64,000 nucleotides of DNA from Epiperipatus broadwayi. Its lineage: Eukaryota > Onychophora > Udeonychophora > Euonychophora > Peripatidae. Shown here piece after piece: positions 11,246-22,491 of the stretch (its first letter is position 1; the number at the start of each line of letters is the position of its first letter). The translations under genes and the position numbers were made by a program. Where the stretch lies: contig JAQFVV010000141.1 of the NCBI GenBank assembly GCA_028023455.1, forward strand, positions 2,118,056 to 2,182,055, written 5' to 3'. The notes under the pieces are model-generated. The model searched no databases. It was given only the letters and a program-made list of their open reading frames with translations, and was not told the DNA's origin.

Positions 11246-11321
11246 CACATGAGAATTAATATTATTCCAGCCCACTAGCAAAACAGAGAAGACAATGAGA
11301 CATCTATTAACTATGACTAAA

Positions 11322-11353
<32 letters not shown>

Positions 11354-11355
<2 letters not shown>

Positions 11356-11407
11356 GAACAGCCATGCATATATATATATATATATATATATATGCATGGC
11401 TGTTCTT
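11354..11407. repeat. Perfect palindrome with (AT)n centre
   Basis: AAGAACAGCCATGCATA is followed by about 10 AT units and then by its exact reverse complement. It can extrude as a single hairpin. Confidence 0.95.
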
Positions 11408-12450
11408 TTGTAAGTGGAGAAAAGAAGAATTCAAACAACTCAGACAAGTTGGATAATAAAAATTAATTTAATATAGTGACAAATTATTTACATACATTTA
11501 TTAATTAATTGCAAACATTAGTATGTGTGTGAATGAGCATGCGGCAGATGATTACATAGTGAGTGTCATTCACGCTATTATTTCTCATATGCTCTTTATT
11601 AGCTAAATAATATATTATAAATAAGCACACAACTTTGGTTGGTCCTATATTAAGAAGCCAATCAATTATTAGAAAGAATTTACATAAAATTGATTGTAAT
11701 GTTTTGGGTTACAGTTCTGAAACATGTTGACTAACATTATTCCAAAAGCATTCTGAAATTCATTATATATATGATATAAACTATTTTCACATCGCTGAGG
11801 TCATGAAAATAAACAAAGTACATTTGAAAGATTATATTTGAATCTATGACTAAATATTTAATGAAAAATTATTTTAACAATAGTAAGATGAAGGCTTTAT
11901 TTTCCCCAAGGCATATACTCTTAAATTTTATAATTAATAAATTTTGAAGGTGAGATTGTATAAGATTGAAATACCATTATAATAAAGTTAAAAATATTTG
12001 GCATTTATATATATTGAGCAAAGCACAATTTTAATATTATTACAGCACTAAAATTAGGTCATAAGCAAAAAAAATAATAATACAAAATTTGGAAATTACT
12101 GACATAATAGCCAAAAAAATAACTAAGAGGAAACGGTCATGCTTCTGGATGAGAATGAAGTCTAAGCCCCTCTTCTTGGACAGTGCTTAGAGCAAAGTGA
12201 ATAAGGCATGTCGTGGATATCACAGACATGCAGGCCATTGATACAAAGAAAGGGTATAGGCATAGCATGTGCCAGACTTAGGAAATCACCACCAGAGGCC
12301 TTTTTATATGAAATAAATTGTTCTGGGAAGGACAACTATCCTCAGAACAAGGCTTGAGAAATAAATTTATTTGATATGATTCCTGGAAATGATCATTTTG
12401 CTGAAGATATTAAAAAAATAATTGTAATAAATGTAATACAATGCCTTATG

Positions 12451-12477
<27 letters not shown>
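12451..12477. repeat. (AT)n microsatellite
   Basis: About 13 AT units. The surrounding 11.4-12.7 kb shows no recognisable gene. Confidence 0.9.
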
Positions 12478-12481
<4 letters not shown>

Positions 12482-12714
12482 CGGAAATGGTTATTCATAC
12501 GGTTGATTAATTATTTGTACCGTCAACTATATTTATTTTGATTATTTTATTCTATATTATACTTATTTATTATATCCATTAATTTTTTTCATAACTTTTA
12601 TTTCTATCCATTTATTGTTTACAACTTAGATTCTTTATTATCTTATTTATTATTTTAACCAACACCGTTACAATACAAACAGAGAGCTAATACAGATACA
12701 AACTTAATTTCATA

Positions 12715-12760
12715 TCTATACCCTTGATCGAACCCCAAGGCAATACATACATATTATCTT
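12715..12760 (-). mobile_element. Possible SINE B-box / tRNA T-arm
   Basis: The minus strand reads GCCTTGGGGTTCGATCAAGGG: a T-stem-like pair (CCTTG/CAAGG) around GGTTCGATC. No matching A-box half was found with confidence, so this may be a SINE remnant. Confidence 0.3.
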
Positions 12761-12993
12761 GGCATTATTTTTCCCAACCAAGATACCCTCGGCTGCTGAA
12801 CAACGCAAACTATTTCAAAGAAACTTAACAAATGTCCAGTGCTTGCTATTTATTTTTTAGAATTGGGATTTCGCACGTACAAGCAGCACATGAATATCTT
12901 AAACAAATCAATATGCCCCTTTAATCACCACTTACAGTTTCCCCCTTGTTGTAGCTTGGAGATAGAAGAATAAAGCAAGGATATGAAATTTAA

Positions 12994-13741
12994 CCCTTTT
13001 CCCACCTCTTACGAAGCTCCTCGTCGACATCTGACATCACTCTAACTCTGCCAGTTCTTATGCTAAAATATTCGTTAGACAGGTATTGAATAGGTTTTTA
13101 AAAGTTCTGTAAGATGGTGCCCTCTTCCGAAATATTTTACAAGTAAAAAATAAAAAAAAATGCATTTAAACCTAAACAAAGAAAGAACATGAGTTGTGAT
13201 TGGTTCTTAGCATGCTCTCAGCCGAAAAAGACATTCTGATTGGCTGGAAAGAACAAAGAAACCGCCTGATCAAAGAAAATATAAGAAAAACGCTGAGATT
13301 TTCATTTTGAATATGATTTAAATTATTATAAAAGAATATTTTAAGAAATTACAAATTATTTTCAGAGAGAATACTAAAAAAAACAAAATTATTTTCGAAA
13401 AATATTGAAGATTTTAGTAAAAATATTTAAGATTTAGTAAAAAGAAATATTTACTTTTCTATAACATAAAAGTCGACCTTTTTGTTTATATTATAGCTTT
13501 TATGTTGCCGAAATTGAATATTTTAGAATAAATAAATAGCAATTTATTTTTGAAAGAACTTTCGTTCTCTTCATAACCTGAAAAATTAGTAATATACTTT
13601 TTATAAACGTATCTGAGTTGAATTTAATATTATAGGCGAATATGTTTTAACAATAGGCTTTGTCTTCAGTTTGTGAGTTGGCCAATTAAAAGATTTGATT
13701 TTTACCTCATACAACCAATAATATAATTAGCGGTTTAAGGG
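12994..13741 (+). mobile_element. piggyBac-type MITE, copy 1
   Basis: A 748-bp element bounded by TTAA on both sides (12990-12993 and 13742-13745). It begins CCCTTTTCCC and ends with GGTTTAAGGG. A TTAA target duplication with CCC/GGG ends is the signature of the piggyBac superfamily. No transposase frame is present, so it is non-autonomous. A second copy in opposite orientation lies at 56959-57704 and matches along its length, with substitutions and small indels. Confidence 0.85.
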
Positions 13742-14020
13742 TTAATGACAAATATGTTTAATAATAATATTTACACTTTATATAAAAAAATTACATTATA
13801 ATAATAAAAATAAACAGTCACTTATAAATACATGGCTATAATAAATATATGAAAATAGATCAGATAAAAAAGTTCTTAAAGTCCGGTTGATAGAGTTCTA
13901 ATTTTTTCAAATCATTAATTTTATATTTAGTTATAAATAGTAGACAAATGAAAATGAATGCATGCTTTTACCTAAGCTTTATTGTAATTGTCCCATGGGT
14001 ATTCCTTCCGAGCGCTCTTG

Positions 14021-14152
14021 ATTAACTTCCTCAAATTGTGTGGTTATTTTCATCCAGTTTTTTCTTGTTGATTCCTTAGGTTCTCCATTAACTTCCTCCA
14101 TTTGTGGGGTTATTTTCATCCAGTTTGCTGGTTGATTCTTTAGGTTGCATTT
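14021..14152. repeat. Two-copy tandem repeat, 66-bp unit
   Basis: The unit beginning ATTAACTTCCTC occurs at 14021 and 14087. Both copies contain GGTTATTTTCATCCAGTTT and TTGATTC.TTAGGTT. Confidence 0.8.
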
Positions 14153-14189
14153 CAATCGACAGCTACAGAAGCGGCGGTTCCTCTAGCAG

Positions 14190-14282
14190 GTCAGGCAAAG
14201 ATCTTACATTGTGAGTCAGTGATGAGACAGCTCGAATCTGAACCTACGTCCCTTTAACGCCACTAGCCACACACTTCTTCCA
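14190..14282 (-). mobile_element. tRNA-derived SINE-like fragment
   Basis: The minus strand has GTGGCTAGTGGCGTTAAAG (A-box-like), then GTAGGTTCAGATTCGAGC (a B-box-like site with an indel), then GTCTCATCACTGACTCACA and GTAAGATCTTTGCCTGACC. The block after the B-box resembles that at 11.14-11.25 kb. The CAGGCAAAGATCTT string recurs at 14472. Confidence 0.45.
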
Positions 14283-14972
14283 TTTTCTTTTTAGCTGTTG
14301 CTTCTCTAAAGTCTCTACTAGCAATGCCAGATAGAAATTGTAATTTTATTAATCTCTTTCTTTGTTCGTTGTTTTTAAAAAATTTTTAATTAAGACTTAG
14401 ATTTCCAACCAATTCTTATCATTATGTTTCTTTATTTAATTAGTGGCTAGCATGTAAGTCCCAATTAATTTAACAGATCAGGCAAAGATCTTCCGTTAAT
14501 AACATTTCTTTGTCCGTGGAATTTAATTTGTCCAACAGACCTTCACACCTACGGCCATATTGTTTCTTTTTATTATTACAATTATTTTATTTAAAGTTTA
14601 CAATTCATTCATTTTTTTCTTTTCACATTTACGTTTTACATTTATTTTAATTGTTATAATATATTTTTTTTAATGAGAGAGAAGACATGCATTTCTTTAT
14701 GCTTCCTTTTCCCCTCTCCCATACTAAACAAATATAACTTTCTAGCATTTCTTACAAGAGAGAAAGAAACGCATTTCTTTATTTATGCAGCCCCCCTCCC
14801 CTTCTCTTACTATTACAAAATTCACAGTAATTTTGACATTAGAATTTCAATTTTTTTCTTTCCCTTCCTTTTTTTTAAAAAAAATTATTAGCTCATTTAT
14901 TTCACCTTTATTACTTTCTAATTTTATTAATAAATATATATGTGTGTTGATGACTTTACGTGGTCATCACAT

Positions 14973-14975
<3 letters not shown>
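14283..14975. other. Pyrimidine-rich DNA, no gene supported
   Basis: Two diverged copies of an about 80-bp unit (GAGAGAAGACATGCATTTCTTTAT near 14676 and a similar string near 14756) with C- and T-rich tails. Frames through it are low-complexity and not believable as genes. Confidence 0.4.

Positions 14976-15010
<35 letters not shown>
14976..15010. repeat. (TA)n microsatellite at 5' side of PLE lineage 3
   Basis: About 17 TA units directly upstream of the PLE sequence. Confidence 0.9.
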
Positions 15011-15011
<1 letters not shown>

Positions 15012-15138
15012 CCCTACAGTTCAGTCATTTTATCAAAAAAATGAATTTAAAATTCATCAGGATTTAGATAATTTTTCAACGAGACTTAGATTAAGAATTT
15101 TTTTGGGGGGAAACCAAGAATGTGATACTATTTAAAAT

Positions 15139-15410
15139 ATGATCTTTTGGACATTGCCACATCAAAGGAATATGTTATTAAAGACATTCATTGATAATCT
15201 ATATCAGGATATTATTAATGAAATTAGACTTAAACAACATAGTGAGTATAAAAGTATTTTAACATTGAAAAAGATGAATGCATTATGCAATTTAGTGAAT
15301 GAACAGACAGGATATTATTATAAATCCAGGTGACAAAGGTGGATCAATAGTAATTATGAATAAAGATGAATATGTTAAAAAAGCTCTAGAGCTTTTACAT
15401 GATAACATTT
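15139..15410 (+). pseudogene. PLE lineage 3 N-terminal region (frameshifted)
   Basis: The frame at 15139-15333 gives about 64 residues with no known domain. After a frameshift, the stretch 15317-15410 encodes the strongly conserved PLE segment GDKGGSIVIMNKDEYV, which precedes the RT domain. Sequence from about 15011, right after the (TA)n, is probably element sequence too. Dead by frameshifts. Confidence 0.7.
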
Positions 15411-16022
15411 TGTCAGTCTATTTCACTAACCACTGTTAATACATTATTCAAGGGTATGCATTTTGGTTTAAAAGATATGAGAGCTAGGGGTCTTATAAAT
15501 CATAATGTATATAACTTTTTAGTACCAACCAAAATTCATCCTATTAGATTTTATATTTTCCCAAAGATTCATAAACTAGGTAATACAGGCAGACCTATTG
15601 TAGCTAGTATTGGTAGTCCTACAGAAAATATTTCAGCATATGTTGATAATTTTATTAAATTTATTCCACCATCATTTAATTCTTATGTTCAAGATATTAC
15701 TCATTTTCTTCATGTGTTAGAAAATATTAAATCTGATTTACCAGATAATTGTTTTTTGGTTACTTTGGATATTGTATCACTATACACAAATATACCTCAA
15801 GGTGGTGGAGTTGAGGCTATTAAATGTGCTTTGCAAGATAGAAAGTATGATCATGGTCTTATTACTACTATGGTTGAATTAATAAATTTGGTTTTAAGAA
15901 ATAATTTGTTTACTTTTGATTCTAGATACTATTTACAGAAACAAGGTACTGCAATGGGTACAAAGATGACACCAAGTTATGTGACTATTTTTTATGTCAA
16001 AACTAGAATCCTCTATATTTGA
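15399..16022 (+). pseudogene. PLE lineage 3 reverse transcriptase, fingers and palm
   Basis: The 207-residue frame has the classic PLE order: FYIFPKIHKLGNTGRPIVASIGSPTENIS (finger motifs, residues about 52-80), VTLDIVSLYTNIPQ (motif A, catalytic D) and KQGTAMGTKMTPSYVTIF (motif B, with the AMG loop). This resembles the Poseidon-like PLE type and is clearly distinct from the lineage 2 copies. The frame ends by a shift just before motif C, which continues in the frame that overlaps at 15994. Membership of a named clade is my reading of motifs, not a tree. Confidence 0.85.
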
Positions 16023-16425
16023 TAATGCTAGGCTGAAACCTTATACTTGTCTTAGATATATAGACAACATTTTCATGATATGGCCACATAATGAAGTTGA
16101 ACTTCATAATTTTTTAAGTTATTTAAATAATTTTAATAAAAATATTAATTTCACAATGAACTTTTCAAAATCAATTGCTTATTTTCTTGATGTTGAAGTT
16201 ATTTACACTAATAGAGTTCTTACTACTACTGTATATAGGAAACCAATTGATAATAATCGCTATCTACATTTTTATAGTAACCATCCTAAACATTTAAAGG
16301 CTAATATTTCTTATAGTCAATTTTTAAGAATGAAGAGGATTTGTAATGATGAGAAATTTCTTCAACAAAATAATAGTATTTTATATTATAGATTGGTCAA
16401 TATGAGGTATCCTAAGACAGGATAA
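15994..16425 (+). pseudogene. PLE lineage 3 reverse transcriptase motif C and thumb
   Basis: The 143-residue frame begins near motif C, which reads LRYIDNIFMIW: the second catalytic aspartate of the usual YIDD is N, so this RT would be inactive even without the frameshifts. After it come INFTMNFSKSIAYFLDVEV, TTVYRKPIDNNRYLHF, HPKHLKANISYSQFLRMKRIC, all regular PLE RT C-terminal motifs. A further frameshift follows at about 16,420. Confidence 0.85.
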
Positions 16426-16689
16426 TGCAGTAAGAAGATCTTTTTTAATTGATAGAAAGAAACTTTTTTTATCTAAAAAGAGTAAAAAACAATTAGATGT
16501 TCCACCATTGATTTTTACTTTTAATAGAAATTTACCTAATATTAATCGGATATTGGTGAAACATTTTAACATATTATACTCCACAGATTATTTCAAATCT
16601 ATTTTTCCAATACACCATATTGAAAATATAGATCACTTAATAATATACTTGTCAAAACAAATTGTATGAGTAGTTCTGTAAAGAAAAAA

Positions 16690-17056
16690 TGATGTTATCC
16701 ATGTGAAGATAAAAAATGTTTTACATGTAAGCATACTATTGTGACAAAAGCGGTCTTAAGTACTAGGAATCGTAATTTTAAACAGTATATTCCTAATTAT
16801 GTTACATGTAAAAGTGTTAATTTGATTTATTTGATAGAGTGTAGATGTTTAAACCAGTATATAGGTTAGTCAGCAAATAGTTTACATGTCAGAATGACTA
16901 ATCATAGATTTGACATTTTGCATAAGAATGAAGATAGACCGCTTTCAAAATACTTAAATTTACCGAATCATTCAATTGATGATTTAAGAGTAGTAATTTT
17001 CAGGAGGGGAGAGGAAACAAAAGATGAGTATTTTTTATTTTTAAATTCAAGACCTT
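16690..17056 (+). pseudogene. PLE lineage 3 connector and GIY-YIG endonuclease (stop codons)
   Basis: Reading through interruptions gives CEDKKCFTCKH (cysteine cluster), VTCKSVNLIYLIECRCLNQYIG (both halves of GIY-YIG), an in-frame TAG directly after YIG, then SLHVRMTNHRFDI and YLNLPNHSIDDLRVVIFRRG. This is the standard PLE endonuclease layout with its upstream cysteine motif. The stop codon and the loss of the C-terminal end make it a pseudogene. No frame longer than 60 codons covers it. Confidence 0.75.
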
Positions 17057-17365
17057 AGACACACATTAAATGAATTTAAACATTGGAACTATTACATCTT
17101 TAGGTTACCTAGTCTCCTACATATTTTTTCTATGTTAGTTTTTTATGTGAAATATTTTCTTATATGAGAATTTTATGTAAAGATTGGTTATATGGATGTT
17201 TAATATCTGCGTTTAATTCGTATATAGGTAATTAATTAATTATTATAAATTATTGTACTTTGAATTAACTATAATTTTTGATTAATATGTATAAGTATTT
17301 TAGTTTTTAATGAATATTAATGTGAGCACAGCAATTTTTTGTATGTGAGCACAGTCTAATTTTAT

Positions 17366-17580
17366 ATATATATATATTAATTTTTAATTTTGGGTTTTAT
17401 ATTTATTATTTCAATTTAAATAGAATTTAAGCTTGATTAGGAAAAAATGTAGTTTTTATTTGTTTGAATTTTGTCATTGGTTGGGTAGATATTATGTGTT
17501 ATATTTTGTGATCAAGCAGGTGAGGTTGTTAAATTTATAGTCTTTTATCAAACCTGTAATTTTTGAATATTGTCATTTTA
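17366..17580 (+). repeat. Terminal sequence of PLE lineage 3, direct copy
   Basis: Matches the reverse complement of 10841-11051. It lies about 310 bp downstream of the endonuclease remnant and is followed by (AT)n. The intervening 17057-17365 holds AT-rich sequence with a repeated TGTGAGCACAG (17322 and 17344). Confidence 0.65.
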
Positions 17581-17662
17581 CTGTGTATTTTTTTTCTTTC
17601 TGATGAAAGCCAGTCCTCTGTATGAAATATTAAATCATTTCTTGGATTTATGTCTTTTTTTG

Positions 17663-17663
<1 letters not shown>

Positions 17664-17746
<83 letters not shown>
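17664..17746. repeat. (AT)n microsatellite, about 41 units
   Basis: Uninterrupted AT array downstream of the PLE lineage 3 terminal sequence. Confidence 0.97.
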
Positions 17747-17749
<3 letters not shown>

Positions 17750-18175
17750 TGTGGTAACTCTTTTATAACAAGTCAGCCTCTGTCAGAACTTAATTCTTAA
17801 TTGTTATGGAACAAAATCTATAACTTTATAAATACAATTTTTTTATTATTTATTTTGAATTATGCCAGTATTTTTTTCTTTAGTTTAAAAAATATATACT
17901 TTATTGATTAACGTTATCTATCTTATATTTGTATGCCAACTAGCAAGTAGTGGACAAATCATAATTTACTATTAAATCAATTAATGCATAAAATTGTTTG
18001 TTGTGTCTCCAATCTTTAGATGAAGAATAATAATTATTTTATAACTTTAAAGTAACAAACAAGAAGCTTGAATTTCTTGAATCATTTTTCCAAATCCTTG
18101 GCAGTTAAATGTTGTCATTTGTTAGTTTAAAAAAGAGAAAATCAAATATATGAATTAAAACTTACAATCTACTTG

Positions 18176-19287
18176 TATACACCTGGGTCTCTTTTTATGC
18201 GGACTTATTTAACACGATTTTGAAGTTACGCCATTTATGTTTCACCGGAAGTCGAACTCCGATAATGCGCTATTACTTTAAATAATAAATTTTGTGCACT
18301 TACATTATATTGAAAGTAATAGCATATTATTGGAATTCGAATTTCATCTTAGTAATTTCAATATTTTCAATGCTTTATAATAGTAAGATTTTATGCAATA
18401 ATGAAATTAAAATCATGATTTTCACATTTTATGTATACACACATTAAATTTTACAAAATTATAATGTAAATTTGTTCAAACATTGTGCGTGTTAATTTGC
18501 ATTTTAAATCACATTCTGTTTTTGCTTTTTAAAAAAGAACGCAATCAATTATTAATCATTTAGTGTCCACAAGTTTATTTTTAAAAGGTGAGTAATAGCA
18601 GTGGGCACAATTATATTTGACAATTAAAAATTAAAATCTGATTTTTAATTGTAATTAACAATTTAAAAATTATGGTGGCTTGAAATTAATGTGATGTGAA
18701 ATCTGATTTTTAAACAGAATTGAAAATTAAAAAATTAAAGACAAAAATAAGAATTTAATTTTTAGTTCTTAGTTTCATAAACAATTAATAAAATCATCAA
18801 CTCAAAAATTAATTACTAATTATTTTGTCACCAGAAAACCATTGACACAAGATGAGTGTGAAGTTGGCGCTAGTTGTATTTCCTCTTGTAAAAAATTGAT
18901 TTTTTACCAATTTGCAAACGAACGTGTTTTTCAGCAAATAGTGATAATAATTAAAATGTGTATAAAAATGTAAATTACTGTACTGTAAATTATGCATAAA
19001 AATATATTATTTTGAATAAAATTAAATATTATAGTTAAAAAAAGTTTGTCTTGTACTAATTTTTTTCGAATTTGAAATTTTTTGTTAGTCATATTTTATT
19101 TCCTTATTTTTTTTGCGCAAATTTTTAAGTAATTTTATGTTGGTGCATTGCTTTTATGTGAATTTTGAAAAATCACAGACCGCATCTCCCCCTTTTCAAT
19201 GTAAGTTACGTCTATTTTTGCACAATTTCGTTTGCACATGTTTTCTGTGGAACCTATCTATTGCGTAAAATGAGACCCAGGTGTATA
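18176..19287 (+). mobile_element. 1.1-kb non-autonomous DNA element with 26-bp TIRs
   Basis: The left end, TATACACCTGGGTCTCTTTT, matches the reverse complement of the right end (19262-19287), TATACACCTGGGTCTCATTT, with about 3 differences over 26 bp. The flanks allow a TA or TATA target duplication. Inside, 18252-18279 and 18311-18340 form a second inverted repeat (TCGAA.TCC.ATAAT..GCTATTACTTT). No transposase frame is present. The superfamily is not clear; TA duplications would fit Tc1/mariner-like or related elements. Confidence 0.7.
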
Positions 19288-19407
19288 TGTAATTAAACCA
19301 ATATCTCATTAATAATATTAAGAATAAATGAATGCTAAAATCATTGTTTAAGTCAGCATCTATTTAGTTTATATTCAGGTGAAATTCTTTATGACAATTA
19401 AATGAAG

Positions 19408-19410
<3 letters not shown>

Positions 19411-19457
<47 letters not shown>
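19411..19457. repeat. (TA)n microsatellite
   Basis: About 23 TA units. Confidence 0.95.
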
Positions 19458-19460
<3 letters not shown>

Positions 19461-21000
19461 TATTTATGTAATAAAAGAAATAATCATGTTTCTTTTCTTA
19501 CAATATAAAATGGGCAAGATTATTTAGTATGAAATTATGTGTTCATCTTGCTATATCTATTTAATAATGCATACATTTAGGGGAAAAGTAATCTGTCTCA
19601 GCAGGCATATATTATTGCCTCCTTAGCAATTTAGTATGATGAATCGTAATTAAGCTTTATATTTAAGCTCATGAGCATTTGATAGCCTATAAAATATGGT
19701 TATTTTGATTTTTCACATTATTACTTGTTTTATTAAATTTTAAATACAGGCTTAAATATCTATCCAAATATGAATTAATGCCTTTTTGACAAGTATATCA
19801 GTGTTACTTCATAGAATAATGTGTGCCTACATATTTCCAATAAATGAATAGATGTCTAGTAATACTATGCGAGCTGCCAGACAGATATTTTACTAGTACT
19901 GGAAACAGCCATGTTTTTGAGCTGATAAATGGGTACTCTATGATGATAGCGATTTATAACCCACTCTCCAGTTTCCTGCACATACCATTCTGATATTGGA
20001 TGTGTCTACAAAACAACACATATATATGGTAGTAGTTTGCCAGACAAATATGCCACTCAATGGCACTGTTATCATGCCAAAACTTCAATATATGAACATT
20101 TCCAGACCATTGATTTTAATCATTTTGCTGTGTTTTTTTTTGTTGTCAAAAAATAAAAAATATAAAAATTGTGTTTTTAACATTTTTTTATTAACATAAA
20201 CAAATGAAATGAAATGACATCAACAAATGTAAAATAAAATCAACAAATTTCAATTTTATTCCATTTTTTGTGTTAGGCTTTTTTAAAAAAAAATCATTGT
20301 AAAGTTATTCTGCTTTTTTCTAACATACTATTTGTTTGAAAAAACAGTTTTCAATTTGATTACATCTTTTTTTTTCTGTTACACCTTTTTTTGTTGTTGT
20401 TTAAAAATCTATAATCAGAACAAAAAGTAAAAGTTCTTAGTCTTTGTTTTACATTTTTGTTTTCACAGAGAAACAGCAACAAACACTAAAATGGTTTTAA
20501 ACTTATTATACTTTTTTTAATATGCTTTTTTTAGGTTGAAAAATAAAAAATTGCAATTTTATTACTGTTTGTTTGTATTCCCTATTTTTTCCTTCAAAAA
20601 TAATGATTACAAAATGTAAAACTTGTTAGCCTTTTTTTTAAACTATAACAACAAGAAATTAAAAAAGGATTACAAGCAATATGTTTATAGAGTTTTTAAA
20701 AACCAGTTGAAAACTTTTGAAGCTTTTTTACAATAACAACAACCAAAATGAAAGAGCAACAACTTTAAAAACTATTACCCAAATAACCAATGAATACTTT
20801 ATACTGGTTTTTCTTTTCAAAAAAGAACTACAACAACAAATCTTAAATATCTTCAAAATACATGAACAATTTCAAACAAAAAGGAAATTTTTGTTAGATA
20901 AATATTACAAAATGTACACATTTGTAAAGAGAACCAAGTCAAAAGAAATACTCCAACTATTACAAATATTCAAAATCACTTTGATTTCAAATGCTATTAG
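19458..21000. other. No recognisable gene
   Basis: AT-rich sequence. From about 20200 to 20950 there are many A/T homopolymers and short frames coding K, N, Q and T; none resembles a protein family. Confidence 0.4.
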
Positions 21001-21019
21001 TAAATTCCTATTGGGAGTG

Positions 21020-21905
21020 CTATGTCAAATACATCTCTGAAAAGATAGCCAGGAAACATTTTCATCCATGTGGAGACATTACCACATAAATTCTGCAAGG
21101 TAGTTGGGCAGAACTTGATGGTATGTTCCACATAGTTTCCTGTTTTTCCACTTTAAAAGGCCTCAAAAATGTTCAATGGCTGCATGTGAGCACCCGTGGA
21201 ATGGTCCACAAAGTTGTAGGTGTGATTCACTCTCAGATGATAGAACCCTGATGCCTCAAGATCAGCAGACTTATAACCTTCCAACAGTCCAAGAAGATAG
21301 TTGATCTAGCCTTGATGTTGTTTTCAGGGCCTGTAAAAGTGTGGATGCAGATCAGCAAAGAACACATTTCATTAAACATTCATGTGTCTCACAACACACA
21401 CCCCCAACAATACACTGTTGAAGTAGTCCTCTTCCCTGATGGTTTTTTCTTCCTGCTAAAAAGTTTCATCCACTTCAACTGTCAAACTGGGTCCACCAAT
21501 TTGACAGCATGCTTGAACTGCAAAACTTTAAAAACACAGCTCCCACAGACCATTGGTCCAATGTAATATGGCACTTCTTCTGATTGACAGTTCTGTCTGG
21601 ACAGCTTGGATACTCAGCTGTTCATGGCTTCCATAATATATAACACATAAATCTTGAACCAATGGAATTCTGGAGCTATCAAACCAACTCTGCTTTCAAA
21701 TGCAACATGTTCACTTGCATGAACACAACAGACAGTAAAATTGAGTTGTTATATTAGAACAGAATAACTTCATTGATGATTCACAATCACATTTTTTTGA
21801 ATGGGGAAGCACATTGAATTTTTGCCAATATGATAAAGATACAGCATCTGATTCTGTTGCTAGTAATTCAGAGAATCGAACAAGATGTGTGATTTGCTGC
21901 ACAAT
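21020..21905 (-). pseudogene. Merlin (ISXO2/IS1016-like) transposase relic
   Basis: Read on the minus strand, an N-terminal zinc-ribbon (21902-21711) shows SDAVSLSYWQKFNVLP, CDCESSMKL and FYCLLCSCK. This is the usual lead-in of ISXO2-like transposases, where two cysteine pairs precede the catalytic core. Downstream, with stops and shifts, come PSLTVEVDETF (first catalytic D), SADLEASGFYHLRVNHTYNFVDHSTGAHMQP (the conserved VNHS.NFVDP.TGAHTQ block) and a glutamate shortly after (third acidic residue). A DDE transposase of this kind cuts DNA at TIRs and makes 8-bp target duplications. Many stop codons make it a dead copy. TIRs were not located. Confidence 0.75.
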
Positions 21906-22166
21906 TATGTTGGTTTCATGGAATGCTATGGACAGTACATTACTTGATGCATTACCTAATTCAAACTATCTTCACACATCTATCTGGACAAGAACATCAA
22001 TACAGAATGGTGTAAAAAGTTGGATAATTATTACGTTATAAAATCGCAATATTTCAGTTCTAAAAAAAAGTTAAATAGAAAAACCATTTTCATAAAATTC
22101 AAATACACCCACCCTCACACCAACCCATAAAAATTGTATGATGTGTGCAAATTTGCAAAATTTATT

Positions 22167-22310
22167 TACTGTGATGCAACCAAACAGCCTGCAATCTGTA
22201 ACACAACACAAATGTTTTATTATAGTAAACGCATGTTGTACTGTGATGCGATAAAGAGGACTGCAATCTGTAACACAGCAAAAATGTTGTATTATAGTAA
22301 ATTCAGGTTC
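22167..22310. repeat. Two-copy tandem repeat, 72-bp unit
   Basis: Two adjacent units starting TACTGTGATGC at 22167 and 22239 share TGCAATCTGTAACACA and TATTATAGTAAA. Confidence 0.85.
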
Positions 22311-22401
22311 AAACATGTTGTCATCCATTGAAACAGCATTCTTAGGTACTTTAGCACATAAACTGTGCCATCCAGCGGGCTCTTTGTCCAGCAAACTACA
22401 C

Positions 22402-22405
<4 letters not shown>

Positions 22406-22438
<33 letters not shown>

Positions 22439-22439
22439 T

Positions 22440-22489
<50 letters not shown>
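22406..22489. repeat. Two (TA)n arrays split by GAGATACAA
   Basis: About 14 and 23 TA units either side of a short non-repeat spacer. Confidence 0.93.

Positions 22490-22491
<2 letters not shown>

Noticed and set aside
17600-17640. CTGATGA followed 17 bp later by GAAA, like a canonical hammerhead core
   Set aside because: No stem II pairs directly next to the core (only an inner CAG/CTG), and the expected stem I strands do not match. Probably chance, although it lies in PLE 3' sequence.
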